Assembly: GCF_000010165.1 (NCBI RefSeq)
Contig: NC_012491.1
Location: forward strand, 4,533,501 to 4,597,500
Source of the DNA: Brevibacillus brevis NBRC 100599
GTDB lineage: Bacteria; Bacillota; Bacilli; Brevibacillales; Brevibacillaceae
Direction of reading: 5' to 3'
Length of the DNA: 64,000 nt
This document shows positions 19,982 to 29,481 of the stretch, in pieces. Every line of letters begins with the position of its first letter. Positions within the stretch are counted from its first letter, which is position 1. The notes under the pieces were generated by a model, which did no database searches, had not been told where the DNA came from, and was given only the letters and a program-made list of their open reading frames with translations. A program made the translations under genes and the position numbers.

Positions 19982-20821
19982 TTAAAAGAGGTGCTTGGCT
20001 GTTTCTTTTGCCAATTCCATTGAATTGGTGTGATCATCGTCGCCAAGGCAAGTACAGCTCCCCACTGCATAAATATCTGGCAGATTCGTTTTCCCCGTGG
20101 CATCTACGATGATCGCATCGCGATGATCTCGCTCGATTGGCGTTCCTTTCAAGAAAAACGTGCAAGGCACACGACCTTTTGCAAAAATGAGTGTATCGCA
20201 CGCCACTTCGTTTCTCTCATCCGTCATCCGATTCCGCAGCTGCACTCCTTCTACTCGGGACAATCCCTTGATAGAGGTAAGCTCCCAATCGGACTCCGCA
20301 TATTTGACCAGATTGCTCGTCTCTTTTTCCAGAAGGGTCGCTGTACTGCGTGAGATTCTACCATTCTCGATCAACACAATCCTGTGGCCTGGCTGATATC
20401 CTCGCTCTACCAGCTGCATCGCCATCATCGGCGTCATGATTCCTGCTGGACGTGTCCCCGGGATTTTATGCGCCTCACGCGGTTTTTCCAGTGAGCCTGA
20501 GGCGATCAGTACCTTTTTTGCCTCAATAGAATAGGTGCCCATCGGTGACTGGACGTACAACTGATGCAGTTGACCGTTTGCCCCTGGGAAAAAACCGACG
20601 ACCGTTGATTGTTCGTGAATCTCGAAGGGAAGCGACGCGATTTTTTCCAGCAGCTCCCGTTCTGGTGCAAACTCCTCGGAGCTCCAATACGGTAAGGTGA
20701 AGCCACCTTTTCTCTTCTGGTAATCAATCATCAGAACAGAGCTGATTCCTCCTTCCCACGCTGAAACGGCTGCCGTCAATCCCGAGATTCCTGCTCCAAT
20801 GATCACCAATTCATACTTCAT
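19982..20821 (-). CDS. FAD-dependent pyridine-nucleotide-disulphide-type oxidoreductase
   Basis: 279 aa flavoprotein with an N-terminal FAD-binding Rossmann motif (GAGISGLTAAVSA), a central dinucleotide segment and the C-terminal ATG-like motif (LPDIYAVGSCTCLGDD). It resembles the second flavoprotein in GlpA/GlpB-like or HcnA/B-like pairs. It overlaps the upstream gene by four bases (ATGA), so the two probably form a complex. No redox-active CxxC pair of the thioredoxin-reductase type is apparent. Likely acts as electron acceptor partner for the dehydrogenase encoded upstream. Confidence 0.82.
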   Translation of the reverse strand: MKYELVIIGAGISGLTAAVSAWEGGISSVLMIDYQKRKGGFTLPYWSSEEFAPERELLEKIASLPFEIHEQSTVVGFFPGANGQLHQLYVQSPMGTYSIEAKKVLIASGSLEKPREAHKIPGTRPAGIMTPMMAMQLVERGYQPGHRIVLIENGRISRSTATLLEKETSNLVKYAESDWELTSIKGLSRVEGVQLRNRMTDERNEVACDTLIFAKGRVPCTFFLKGTPIERDHRDAIIVDATGKTNLPDIYAVGSCTCLGDDDHTNSMELAKETAKHLF

Positions 20822-22233
20822 GCCTGCTTCTCTCCTTGTACTACAGCTAGATAAGAGTTTTTTACTCCTTTTAAAGGCTGCTTCCCGGTCTGATCAGGAT
20901 AGGTCTCGGCCATAACATCGATGATTTTGGGAATACAGCAGTTTCCTTGGCACTCTCCTAAGGTGGCGCCCGTCCGCCGCTTCACGCCATCAATAGTCTG
21001 CGGGGTGAGTGGACGCTTCAAGGAGTGGACGATCTCACTCCGGGTAATCGAGCGGCACAGACAAATGATTTCTCCTGTATCCTGCTCCTCTGAAAAGAGA
21101 TCGGGAAGGGTGTGCTGTGCCTGTTCGTTTGCTTGCAGCTCAAGTCCAGCTTTCTGAAGTGTTTCCGCTACCAGCTCTGCTATGCCAGGGGAAGCAGATA
21201 GTCCGGTGGAACGAATCCCGGCAGCATGAATCATGCGTGGCTGCACAGCGGATGGACGGATGACAAAATCTCCTTCGCTGCAAACTGCCCTGACTCCGGC
21301 AAACTGACGAATCGTGGAAAACTGCCGCGTGTCTGGAACGAGTTTCTCACAGCCTGCCAGCACCGATTCCATCCCGGCCTCCGAGGTGGAACGATCCCAT
21401 TTGTCCTCTTGATCCTCCGCCGTTGGCCCAAGCAGAAAACCGCCGAACACGACTGGCGAAACCAACACGCCCTTGGAGGTTTTCGTAGGAACCGGCAAGA
21501 TGATCGAGGAGATGGATATCGCCTCTTCGGTCAGGATAAACTGGCCTTTGCGCGGTGAAATCGAGAAGCTCTCCTCTCCCACCATCCGGGCAATTTCATC
21601 AGACCATAATCCGGCAGCATTCACCGCATAACGGGTCGTGACCGTTCCCCCATTTTCTAGCGTAAGGCGCAGGTCCTCTCCATCCGGTACCGTCTCGATG
21701 TGGGAGACGCCATGCCCAAGCACAACCTCCGCACCGTTTAACACTGCTATCTCTCCGAAGGCTCTGGTGGCCCAGAATGGATCGCAGATAGCTTCACCTG
21801 GCACTGCCAATCCACCTGTTACCTTGGTTGTCACAGCGGGATTCATCTCCAGAATCTCCTCAGCAGACATCCAGTAAACATCTACGTCATTTGCCTTTGC
21901 TTGGGGAACATAGGTGGTTTCGATAATCTGCTTTTCTTCTTCGTTTGTCGCCACCATTACAGCGCCACATGGAATGAAGGGAATTCTCAGATTCTCAACC
22001 AACATCGGCCATAAGCGGCGGGAGCGGCGAAGGCACTCTGCCTCAACCGTGCCTGGCTTTGCATCAAACCCGGTATGAACAATCCCACTGTTCGCCTTGC
22101 TTGTCCCTTCACAAACGTCAGGCTGCTTCTCGATTAAAAGCAGTTTCAGTTGATAAAACGAAAGGGCGCGTAATATGGCTGTACCGACTACTCCACCACC
22201 AATCACCACAACGTCATACTTATGGTTTTGCAT
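20818..22233 (-). CDS. GlpA-like FAD-dependent dehydrogenase with BFD-type [2Fe-2S] domain
   Basis: First gene of the operon, 471 aa. Residues 1-370 form a DAO-family FAD dehydrogenase (VVVIGGGVVGTAILRAL at the start), as in GlpA and L-2-hydroxyglutarate oxidase-like enzymes. The C-terminal 90 residues carry a BFD-like cluster site: CLC, then about 30 residues later ECQGNCC. The ATG at 22233 (GGTGGAAC upstream) is preferred over a TTG at 22266 without a ribosome site. With the kinase it suggests phosphorylation followed by flavin-dependent oxidation of a secondary alcohol. Confidence 0.82.
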   Translation of the reverse strand: MQNHKYDVVVIGGGVVGTAILRALSFYQLKLLLIEKQPDVCEGTSKANSGIVHTGFDAKPGTVEAECLRRSRRLWPMLVENLRIPFIPCGAVMVATNEEEKQIIETTYVPQAKANDVDVYWMSAEEILEMNPAVTTKVTGGLAVPGEAICDPFWATRAFGEIAVLNGAEVVLGHGVSHIETVPDGEDLRLTLENGGTVTTRYAVNAAGLWSDEIARMVGEESFSISPRKGQFILTEEAISISSIILPVPTKTSKGVLVSPVVFGGFLLGPTAEDQEDKWDRSTSEAGMESVLAGCEKLVPDTRQFSTIRQFAGVRAVCSEGDFVIRPSAVQPRMIHAAGIRSTGLSASPGIAELVAETLQKAGLELQANEQAQHTLPDLFSEEQDTGEIICLCRSITRSEIVHSLKRPLTPQTIDGVKRRTGATLGECQGNCCIPKIIDVMAETYPDQTGKQPLKGVKNSYLAVVQGEKQA

Positions 22234-22253
22234 TCTGTTCCACCAGCCTTGGA

Positions 22254-22284
22254 TTTTTGTTTGCAAAATATTGCTTTTGTTTGC
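22254..22284 (-). promoter_or_regulatory. Candidate operator, two direct repeats 20 bases apart
   Basis: TTTTTGTTTGC (22254-22264) and CTTTTGTTTGC (22274-22284) are spaced by two helical turns and lie between the promoter and the first gene. DeoR-family repressors often bind direct repeats in this place. A third GCAAACAA copy lies at 22384-22391. Confidence 0.5.
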
Positions 22285-22298
22285 TTTATTTCAAATTC

Positions 22299-22328
22299 AT
22301 TATATTCTGACTTGTATTTTTCTGTCAA
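22299..22328 (-). promoter_or_regulatory. Sigma-A promoter of the kinase/dehydrogenase operon
   Basis: Perfect TTGACA (22323-22328) and perfect TATAAT (22299-22304), both read on the minus strand, are separated by 18 bases. Transcription would start near 22292, about 60 bases before the first start codon. Confidence 0.8.
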
Positions 22329-22395
22329 TAAAGCGAACTGCTCCCATCATATGACAGCAGCAGTTCATCATTTTGCATTTTTTTGCAAACAAGGT

Positions 22396-24438
22396 TTAGA
22401 GTGTGAAACGGTTGATCATTTGCTGTAATTCCCTCGCCATCTGGTTTAGCTGCTCGGCGGATGTAGAGAGCTGGTCCATCGAGATGCGCTGCTCTTCCGT
22501 TGAAGCAGCCACACCCGATGCACTTGCGGCAGATTCCTTTGCAATCAAGGACAACTGCAAAATAGATGCCGTCACCTGTTCCGTTGCCGCTGACATTTGC
22601 TCGGCAACGGAGGAAATCTCCTGAATCTGATCGGCAACATCCTGGGTAGAATCCATGATCCGGCGGAATGCTTCCCCTGTCTCATAGGCAATCTGGATTC
22701 CGGTTTCTACCTCGCGTGTTCCCTCATCCATGGCTTGTACCGCCGAGGTCGTTTCCCGTTGGATTTCCGTAATCAGGTTGGCAATTTGGTTTGCGGAGTC
22801 GTTGGACTGCTCTGCCAGCTTGCGCACCTCATCTGCTACCACTGCGAAACCTCTTCCCTGTTCACCTGCACGCGCAGCTTCAATCGCTGCATTGAGCGCC
22901 AACAGGTTCGTCTGGGATGCAATGCTTGCGATGACTTCTACGATCTGCGAAATTTCTGCTGAGCGGCTATCCAACGAACGAACGACATCGGCAGAATGGC
23001 TTACAGATCGGTTGATGGAGTCCATTTGTCCTGACACCTTCTCTACGGATTGGTTGCCCGTCACCGCTTCGTTTGCCATATGTTTCGAAGATTCGGCCAT
23101 CGTGGATGAGGCTTCGGCAATCCGCTGAATACCGATGGCCATCTCTTCCATAGCACGCGCACTTTCTTCGGCACTATGCTGTTGATTCTCCGTGCCGATT
23201 GCTACCTCTTGGAACGACGACGCCACCTGTCCAAAGGCAAGCCGTGCTTCATGAGACTTCTTTGCGGAAGTTTCCGAAACAGTTCCGACTTGACCGGTAT
23301 AGCCGCTAATATTTTTCATCATTCCGTGCAGATCCGCAATGAATACATTCACCGCTGTCGCCACGTCGCCAATCTCATCCTTGCGCCGGATTGGGATCGT
23401 CTGGGTTAAATCCTTTTTTTCCACCAGGTTGACGATGCTTGCTTTCAGCTGCAGCAAAGGGCGTGCTACCTGTCGATTGATGAACCAGTACAAGAGCACG
23501 AGGAAAATGCTGATCGAGACACCAAAAATAATCAGGCTGATGTAAAAGTATTGGGTAACCGGTCCGTTAATCTCTGCTGCGGGCATGACAGTAGCTAGTG
23601 TCATGCCTGTTTCCCCGATAGGAGCGAAGGTGACGAATTGCGTTTGACCAGCGATGGTTGCTTGCGTCATACCCGTCGCGGTTGCTTCTGTTATTTGATT
23701 GGCAATGTCCCGCAGTCCCGTTTCAGATTCGTCCGTCATTTTCACCTGCAAGTTCTTTTGGGCATCGCGATGGGATACGTAAATGCCCGACTTGGAAACG
23801 ATAAAACCGTAGCCTGTTTCGCCAACCTTCAGATTTTCGATGCTTTTGTTAAGCTCCGTAAGCCCGATATCCAATGTCGTCGTACCGCTGATTTTTCCTC
23901 CCACCTTAATGGGTGCAATTGCTGTCACCATAGGAACTTTGGAAATCGGGTCGGCATACGGCTCAGTCCATACATATGGCTTGTCCACCATCCCCGCCTT
24001 GTACCAATCCTGCGCGAGATAATCATAGCTGCCATCGCTATAAGCCGGATCGAGCTCTACTTTGTCGTTATTACGGATGGCGTACCTGCCGTACAGCTTT
24101 TGCGTGCTGTCGAAGCTGTATGGCTCCATCCAAAATCCACCGCCAACAATCAAAGGCTCAGACGCTACGACATCGACCAGCGTCCCTTCTATTTGCTTGA
24201 TTGTTTCCTTGGAGCCATGCGAGACAGAATAAGTGAGTGTTTCCGAGAGCTTGCCTGTCTTGTCCAGCATCCCATTCAGATAAGCCGCCTCTTTGGCTAC
24301 CTGCATTTGTAGCTTTGCTTCTACTTCATTCGAGATAATTTGCTCAAACTGGAGAAAACCAAACACTAGCTGAAGAATAAAAATACCGATCGTGATAGCA
24401 GCCAAAATGGTTACCAGCACATTTTTTATGCTCCTCAT
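22396..24438 (-). CDS. Methyl-accepting chemotaxis protein
   Basis: Chemoreceptor of 680 aa. One membrane segment near residues 8-30, an extracellular dCache-type sensor domain ([21 protein letters not shown]...[15 protein letters not shown]), a second membrane segment near 285-310, a HAMP domain, then the long coiled-coil signalling domain with the conserved hairpin tip ([20 protein letters not shown]). GGAGG lies seven bases before the chosen ATG. The sensor domain type often binds amino acids or related small ligands. The gene lies directly upstream of the catabolic operon but has its own control region. Confidence 0.92.
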   Translation of the reverse strand: MRSIKNVLVTILAAITIGIFILQLVFGFLQFEQIISNEVEAKLQMQVAKEAAYLNGMLDKTGKLSETLTYSVSHGSKETIKQIEGTLVDVVASEPLIVGGGFWMEPYSFDSTQKLYGRYAIRNNDKVELDPAYSDGSYDYLAQDWYKAGMVDKPYVWTEPYADPISKVPMVTAIAPIKVGGKISGTTTLDIGLTELNKSIENLKVGETGYGFIVSKSGIYVSHRDAQKNLQVKMTDESETGLRDIANQITEATATGMTQATIAGQTQFVTFAPIGETGMTLATVMPAAEINGPVTQYFYISLIIFGVSISIFLVLLYWFINRQVARPLLQLKASIVNLVEKKDLTQTIPIRRKDEIGDVATAVNVFIADLHGMMKNISGYTGQVGTVSETSAKKSHEARLAFGQVASSFQEVAIGTENQQHSAEESARAMEEMAIGIQRIAEASSTMAESSKHMANEAVTGNQSVEKVSGQMDSINRSVSHSADVVRSLDSRSAEISQIVEVIASIASQTNLLALNAAIEAARAGEQGRGFAVVADEVRKLAEQSNDSANQIANLITEIQRETTSAVQAMDEGTREVETGIQIAYETGEAFRRIMDSTQDVADQIQEISSVAEQMSAATEQVTASILQLSLIAKESAASASGVAASTEEQRISMDQLSTSAEQLNQMARELQQMINRFTL

Positions 24439-24491
24439 GCAAAAGCCTCCAATCATACAAATTTTTTAAAATGGAAATTCATGACACGACG

Positions 24492-24525
24492 ACATTTGGT
24501 AATTTACCCCATCGTTACCAAATGT
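24492..24525. repeat. Perfect 11-base inverted repeat upstream of the chemoreceptor gene
   Basis: ACATTTGGTAA and TTACCAAATGT flank a 12-base spacer, 54-87 bases before the start codon of the chemoreceptor gene. There is no T-run, so it is not a terminator. A regulator-binding site is likely. Confidence 0.6.
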
Positions 24526-24583
24526 AAACTTCTTCTTTACAAACTTTTAAAAGTATCAGAACAGAACGATAATAAATCCGCAT

Positions 24584-24628
24584 AAAAAAAGGCGCCTGCC
24601 ATCCGAAAAGCTCGTGGATAGTAGACGC
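24584..24628 (-). terminator. Intrinsic terminator of the DedA gene
   Basis: The stem GCGTCTACTATCC / GGATGGCAGGCGC with a few mismatches is followed by seven T on the minus strand, 22 bases after the stop codon. Confidence 0.75.
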
Positions 24629-24649
24629 TGCACTAAGAATTCATATCGG

Positions 24650-25237
24650 TTACGAAACAGGTGGTTGCTTATTCGTTCGAGGTCCTTTCATTCCACCAAG
24701 ACGCTGCAACTGGCGAATCATGAGGAACGAAAACCCTGCAAAACAAACAATCGTCAATGTAATTTTGCTATATTGATAAACACCGGCAATCATTATTTCC
24801 AGTTGATCAAAGAACAAGTAGCCTGCCACGAAGTAATGCAAGGTCCAAACGATACTGCTCGGCAAAAAGAATAGAAGGAACTGCCGAAACGACATTCGGC
24901 TGGCACCGGCGAGGATAGGCACGATATGACGAATAATCGGAAGAAAGATACCAAAAGCAAGCAACCAGCCCATTGACCCGCGCAATGCCGATAGTCTATC
25001 AGCACGCAAGCCCAGCCTCCGGGTCATCCAGCCAAATACCTTCGCTCCCAGCAAGTATCCCACGCAAGAAACGATGAAAAAAACGGGGTATATGATGGCA
25101 AATGCTGGAAAAAAGTCCGCTCCTGTATTAGCAACCTGTGCCCCCATGGTCATGACCGTAATCTCATCAGGAATGAATTTTCCCAGCATGCCTGTAACCA
25201 TCTCCCAGAATAGCTCGTAATACCCTGTAAACTCCAC
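24650..25237 (-). CDS. DedA family membrane protein
   Basis: 195 aa integral membrane protein of the DedA/VTT superfamily, whose members include undecaprenyl-phosphate or lipid flippases. Visible are the N-terminal re-entrant region, the basic GW(M)TRRLG segment and the FLPIIRHIVPILAGASRMSFRQFL motif with the conserved arginines. Family membership is clear; which lipid it handles is not known from sequence. A GGAGGCGG site is upstream of the ATG. Confidence 0.85.
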   Translation of the reverse strand: MEFTGYYELFWEMVTGMLGKFIPDEITVMTMGAQVANTGADFFPAFAIIYPVFFIVSCVGYLLGAKVFGWMTRRLGLRADRLSALRGSMGWLLAFGIFLPIIRHIVPILAGASRMSFRQFLLFFLPSSIVWTLHYFVAGYLFFDQLEIMIAGVYQYSKITLTIVCFAGFSFLMIRQLQRLGGMKGPRTNKQPPVS

Positions 25238-25366
25238 CTGTGCCGCCTCCTTTCTCTCTGCACTCTATCCTAACGGGTAAACCTTTCAAAAGAAGACAGA
25301 AATCCTTAAGAAAAGGATAAGTATTTCTGAAGAATTTCTTACAAAATAAAATTCGAGATGCCCAAA

Positions 25367-25418
25367 CAAAAAAACGTGTTCACCAACTACCGCTTACACA
25401 CGGCTTGGCAAACACGTT
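25367..25418 (-). terminator. Intrinsic terminator of the yqgQ operon
   Basis: AACGTGTT and AACACGTT form a stem followed by seven T on the minus strand, just after the yqgQ stop codon. Confidence 0.75.
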
Positions 25419-25426
25419 CTTACGCT

Positions 25427-25633
25427 CTATTCTCTTCCCTCAGCCTTACGCTTGCTGCGCAACGCTGACATGGCTTCAATGAACTCTTCCTTGTCAATGA
25501 CATTCAGCTCATATAGCTCCCGAATTTCATCTTCTATCAACAGCAAATCCCCTTCAGGATCACCTGTATAAATAACCAATCCGAAACGGTGCAGAAACGC
25601 CTTCAAATCGAATTCATTCGGGTTTATTTTCAA
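25427..25633 (-). CDS. yqgQ: YqgQ family protein (DUF910)
   Basis: 68 aa protein matching the small YqgQ family of Bacilli, recognised by the central IYTGDPEGDLLLIEDEIRELYE block. The Bacillus subtilis member lies next to glucokinase; its function is not well defined. Here it is translationally coupled (four-base overlap) to the gene at 25630-26028 and no glucokinase is in sight. Confidence 0.82.
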   Translation of the reverse strand: MKINPNEFDLKAFLHRFGLVIYTGDPEGDLLLIEDEIRELYELNVIDKEEFIEAMSALRSKRKAEGRE

Positions 25634-26028
25634 TGAGCTCCCTCCAGATCGATTTCCATCCTTGCGAGGACGGCATCGTAATCAAACTCGACAGCAAAGC
25701 CGGTAATGACGATGATCTTCGCGTGTGGATACGCTTCTTGCCACGCCTCCTCCTCTTCCGGTTTCAATCCGACGATATACAAAGGGTCCGCGGATAGCTG
25801 TGGGTGTTCTTGAAACAAGCGTAAAAACTCTTTGCATCTCTCCTGTTCGACAGCCGCATTCAGAACGAGGACAGCTCGCTCAACTTCTCCGGACTCTCTT
25901 TGTTTAGCCAGCAACTCAAACGTTTTGACCGAAGGCACAATGGCATTAATCTCAGGAAAACGATCGAGCACTTCATCCAGCCAATCATCTTCATGCCAGG
26001 CCAGGTAGTATAGCATCGCAGTAGACAT
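25630..26028 (-). CDS. Conserved hypothetical protein upstream of yqgQ
   Basis: 132 aa soluble protein, not recognised. Two alpha/beta-like halves can be guessed (AVLVLNAAVEQERCKEFL and AKIIVITGFAVEFDYDAVL), vaguely like a receiver or nucleotide-fold protein, but no catalytic motif is visible. GAGGTG lies upstream of the ATG. A TGCTATAAT promoter element is about 65 bases upstream. Coupled to yqgQ by overlap. Confidence 0.7.
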   Translation of the reverse strand: MSTAMLYYLAWHEDDWLDEVLDRFPEINAIVPSVKTFELLAKQRESGEVERAVLVLNAAVEQERCKEFLRLFQEHPQLSADPLYIVGLKPEEEEAWQEAYPHAKIIVITGFAVEFDYDAVLARMEIDLEGAH

Positions 26029-26089
26029 GTAACAAACACCTCATGGATATATACTTGACAATATAGGTAGCCATTCTTGTTTCTTTTCT

Positions 26090-26098
26090 ATTATAGCA
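26090..26098 (-). promoter_or_regulatory. Extended minus-10 promoter element of the yqgQ operon
   Basis: TGCTATAAT reads toward the gene at 25630-26028, about 62 bases before its start codon. Confidence 0.5.
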
Positions 26099-26212
26099 CG
26101 TCTCGCTATAACTGCCCACGCTGCTGGCTTGACTTCGACATTTCCTTCACGTAAGGTGGAAAAAGCAAACAATTCGCTTGAACAGATTTTTGTGCGAAAA
26201 GAGGTAGACGTA

Positions 26213-27388
26213 GTGAATAAGAAGCACCTTGCCCTCTTGTTCTTTATTGCTTTTTTCATCATGCTCGGTTTTGGCATCATTATCCCCATTCTTCCCTTTT
26301 TCGCGGAAAAATTGGGTGCGACTTCGTTACAAATTGGCGTACTTTTTGCCAGCTACAATATTATGCAGCTGGTGTTTGCACCGATTTGGGGGGCACTTTC
26401 AGATAAAATCGGGCGAAAGCCACTCCTATCATTTGGGCTGTTCGGCTTTTCTATCACCTTTATCCTGTTTGGACTCGCTGACAGTTATACAGAAATGCTC
26501 CTGTATCGCATTTTGGGTGGAATCGTCTCGGCTGCCGCATTGCCAACCGTAACCGCAATGGTAGCGGATCTCTTCCCTTCAGAAGAACGGGCCAAAGGGA
26601 TGGGGGTCATTGGCGCAGGGATTGGACTTAGCTTTGTCTTCGGTCCGGTCATTGGTGGACTGCTCAGCAAATTCGGCTTTGCCGTTCCCTTCTACGCTTC
26701 GGGTATCGTGGCGTTGCTTACATTTTTCCTGATCCTGTTTTCCTTGCCAGAAAGCCTGCCGAAAGAAAAACGGGCGAATCTGCAAAAAGAACAGCGGCAA
26801 AATCCGCTTGTCTCTTTGTTCGGATCCATGTCCTTGCTGTACGGTATTTTGTTCACCGTTTCCTTTGCTTTTTCCGGACTGGAAACGACTTTTGCCCTGT
26901 ACATAAGTGATTTGTACGGTTTTACCTCCATAGACCTCGGCTACATGTTTCTCGTCATGGGCTTGATCGCTGCCGCTGTACAGGGCGGGCTGATCGGAAG
27001 AATGGTCAAGCAGCTAGGGGAAGCAAGTGTCCTCGTCATCGGGATGATTCTTTACGGCATTGGATTTTTCGCCATTCCGTTATCGGGTAACTTTTGGGTG
27101 CTGGCGCTGATCCTCTCCTTATTCGGGGCGGGACAAGGCATGATCAGAGCGACAGCCACCGCAATGATCACCCAGCGAACCACGCAAGGCCAAGGCGTGA
27201 CAAGTGGAGCAATCAGCTCGATGGATAGCCTAGGACGGATCTTGGGTCCATTAGCTGGTGGAGCGGTTTACCAAGTCTCCCACGGCGGTCCGTTCTTCCT
27301 CGGAGGGGTCTTGATGGTGTTGCTCCTCCTGTGGTTCGTAAGCAGCTATCGCCGCCTTCCAGAACCAAGCACACATGCGCAATCGTAA
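26213..27388 (+). CDS. MFS multidrug/drug exporter (DHA1 type)
   Basis: Twelve-helix proton-coupled exporter of 391 aa. It starts GFGIIIPILPFF, as in Bmr/TetA-like pumps, has motif A GALSDKIGRKPL between helices 2 and 3, and motif C-like GAGIGLSFVFGPVIGG in helix 5. GTG at 26213 is chosen because GAGGT lies seven bases before it and the first hydrophobic segment begins six residues later. An ATG reading from 26129 adds a soluble extension without a ribosome site. Substrate not predictable. Confidence 0.85.
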   Translation: MNKKHLALLFFIAFFIMLGFGIIIPILPFFAEKLGATSLQIGVLFASYNIMQLVFAPIWGALSDKIGRKPLLSFGLFGFSITFILFGLADSYTEMLLYRILGGIVSAAALPTVTAMVADLFPSEERAKGMGVIGAGIGLSFVFGPVIGGLLSKFGFAVPFYASGIVALLTFFLILFSLPESLPKEKRANLQKEQRQNPLVSLFGSMSLLYGILFTVSFAFSGLETTFALYISDLYGFTSIDLGYMFLVMGLIAAAVQGGLIGRMVKQLGEASVLVIGMILYGIGFFAIPLSGNFWVLALILSLFGAGQGMIRATATAMITQRTTQGQGVTSGAISSMDSLGRILGPLAGGAVYQVSHGGPFFLGGVLMVLLLLWFVSSYRRLPEPSTHAQS

Positions 27389-27396
27389 GTCATACA

Positions 27397-27445
27397 AAAA
27401 GAAGCACCGCCAGCATTCAACAAGTTGCTGGCGGTGCTATTTTTA
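27397..27445. terminator. Bidirectional terminator
   Basis: A perfect 13-base stem AGCACCGCCAGCA / TGCTGGCGGTGCT is flanked by A-rich and T-rich tracts. It serves the convergent MFS and ABC-F genes. Confidence 0.9.
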
Positions 27446-27452
27446 TGGCAGC

Positions 27453-29381
27453 CTACTGTTCCTGTAGCTCCATCCAAACTGAAAAGGTTACCTCTATCTC
27501 CTGCTGTACCTGATCAATCAACTGTTGCCAAGCCACTAACTGCTCGTAATCGGCCCCTTCAGTTTGGAGCAAGGCAGTCAGTTCGCCTTTTCTTCCTTCT
27601 AACGAGGCTATTTTTTGTTCAAGCTCTGCTAGTTTGTAAGGATTTGGACGTTTTGCTGTCGCATTCGTCACGGCCGTCTCTTGGACTTGTTTGACTGCTG
27701 ACTGCTTTCGCTCTATTTCTTCTTCTGGCTTACCCGCACGAGCAGCAATCCTTTGTTTTTGCTTTTCCCTTGCTTCCTCATAGGAACCCACATCGTGAAC
27801 CAGCCGCTTATTTTCTACCCAAAATACACCATCTGCCATCTTCTGCAGGAAATAGCGATCATGCGAGATGATAAACAACGACCCGCGAAAATCCGCCAAG
27901 GCTTCCTCCAATGTTTCTCGCGCTTCAATATCCAGATGGTTGGTCGGTTCGTCCAGAATGAGCAGGTTGATTTCCTGATGCATCATTTGGGCCAATCGTA
28001 GTCGCATCCGCTCTCCGCCGCTCAACTGCCCGATCCTCTTGAAAACTTGTTCGCCGTAAAACATAAACCGCGCCAGCAAATGTCGTGCTTCCGGCTCCGT
28101 CACGCTGGCTACCTCGCGGAAAACATCAATCAGACGTTGGTTTTGGTCCCCTTCCAAAGCTTGCTGTGACAAGTAGCCAACCTTTACGCTGCTGCCAATT
28201 TTGAGCGTACCTGCGTCTGGCTCAATCTCTCCCAGCAGCATGCGAATCAACGTGGATTTGCCGCAGCCATTTGGTCCAAGCAGCGCTTTTCGCTCCCCGT
28301 AGCGCAATAAAAAGCTAGCGTCTGCAAACAACTGTTTTCCGCCAAATGCTTTCTGTACCCCCGTCGCTTTCAGCACATCCTGCCCGCTTCGGTCGGTTTT
28401 CATAAACTGCAAGCCCATGCGATCTGCTTCCATTTTTGGTCGCTCGATACGTTCAATCCGCGCCAGCGCTTTTTCCATACTTTTTGCCCTTCGGTGAAAG
28501 GCTTCGTTCGGTGGATTGGAGCGATTGCCCCACTCCTTGAGCCGTTTGATTGTCTCTTTCATTTTCTTGATTTGTTTCTGCTGTTCCTGATAAGCGGCAA
28601 ACTGTCGCAACAAGCGCTCCTCACGCTCCGTGGCGAACGCACTGTAATTGCCGATATAAAATTCAGCTTCCCCTCCGTCCACATGATAGACAGACGTGAC
28701 GACCGCATCCAAAAAATAACGGTCATGGGAGATGATCAGGATCGTGCCTTGATAATTTTTCAAAAACTCCTCTAGCCACTCCATCGACTCCACATCCAAA
28801 TGGTTGGTCGGCTCATCCAAGAGCAGAACATCGCTTTGTTGGCAGAGTAGCTTTGCAAGGCCAGCCTTCGTCTTTTCCCCACCACTCAGCTGGGCAAAAG
28901 GTGTCGCTAACAGCTCCGAACTAACTCCCAAGCCCTGTGTCACCTGGGCCATTTTCGTCTCCCACTGATAGCCATCCCGCTGTTCAAATTCATCTTGCAG
29001 CTTTTGATAGCGCAGCATGAGGCGGTTTAGCTCTTGTTCATTTTCGTATAGCAAGCCCATCTGTTGCTCGAGCTCGCGCATCTGCTCCTGCAGCTTGATG
29101 ACATCCGCAAAAGCACTGGCTACAACATCGGCCCCCGTCCACTCCGCCGGATACTTCGGCGTTTGCGGCAGGTACGCCCATATCGTTCCTTTTGCCCGAA
29201 AAAGCTCACCAGAATCTGGGCTTTCGATACCTGCCAACAGCTTGAACAATGTGGTTTTGCCTGCTCCATTCGGTCCGACGATCCCGACGCGTTCTCCTGC
29301 CTTTATTTCCAATGTGATATCTTGTAAAACCGGATCGGCTCCGTACGATTTCTGCAATTGCTGTGTCGCGACAATAATCAT
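27453..29381 (-). CDS. ABC-F family ATPase (YdiF-like)
   Basis: Cytoplasmic protein of 642 aa with two ABC domains and no membrane part: Walker A GPNGAGKTT then GPNGCGKST, signatures LSGGEKTKAGLAKLL and LSGGERMRLRLAQMM, and Walker B LLLDEPTNHLD twice. The linker between domains is typical, and a C-terminal coiled coil follows. Length matches B. subtilis YdiF. ABC-F proteins act on the ribosome as translation factors or antibiotic-protection factors. ATG 29381 has AAGGAGG eight bases upstream; the earlier in-frame reading to 29483 has none. A long leader with a terminator precedes it, a layout known from antibiotic-responsive ABC-F genes. Confidence 0.9.
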   Translation of the reverse strand: MIIVATQQLQKSYGADPVLQDITLEIKAGERVGIVGPNGAGKTTLFKLLAGIESPDSGELFRAKGTIWAYLPQTPKYPAEWTGADVVASAFADVIKLQEQMRELEQQMGLLYENEQELNRLMLRYQKLQDEFEQRDGYQWETKMAQVTQGLGVSSELLATPFAQLSGGEKTKAGLAKLLCQQSDVLLLDEPTNHLDVESMEWLEEFLKNYQGTILIISHDRYFLDAVVTSVYHVDGGEAEFYIGNYSAFATEREERLLRQFAAYQEQQKQIKKMKETIKRLKEWGNRSNPPNEAFHRRAKSMEKALARIERIERPKMEADRMGLQFMKTDRSGQDVLKATGVQKAFGGKQLFADASFLLRYGERKALLGPNGCGKSTLIRMLLGEIEPDAGTLKIGSSVKVGYLSQQALEGDQNQRLIDVFREVASVTEPEARHLLARFMFYGEQVFKRIGQLSGGERMRLRLAQMMHQEINLLILDEPTNHLDIEARETLEEALADFRGSLFIISHDRYFLQKMADGVFWVENKRLVHDVGSYEEAREKQKQRIAARAGKPEEEIERKQSAVKQVQETAVTNATAKRPNPYKLAELEQKIASLEGRKGELTALLQTEGADYEQLVAWQQLIDQVQQEIEVTFSVWMELQEQ

Positions 29382-29481
29382 GATTGTTTCCTCCTTGAAA
29401 TGTTGGTAACGGTTCAAAATAATGGATTTCCTGGTGGCCCCGGCACAATTTTGAGACCACACCGCACGTACGAGTGGACGC

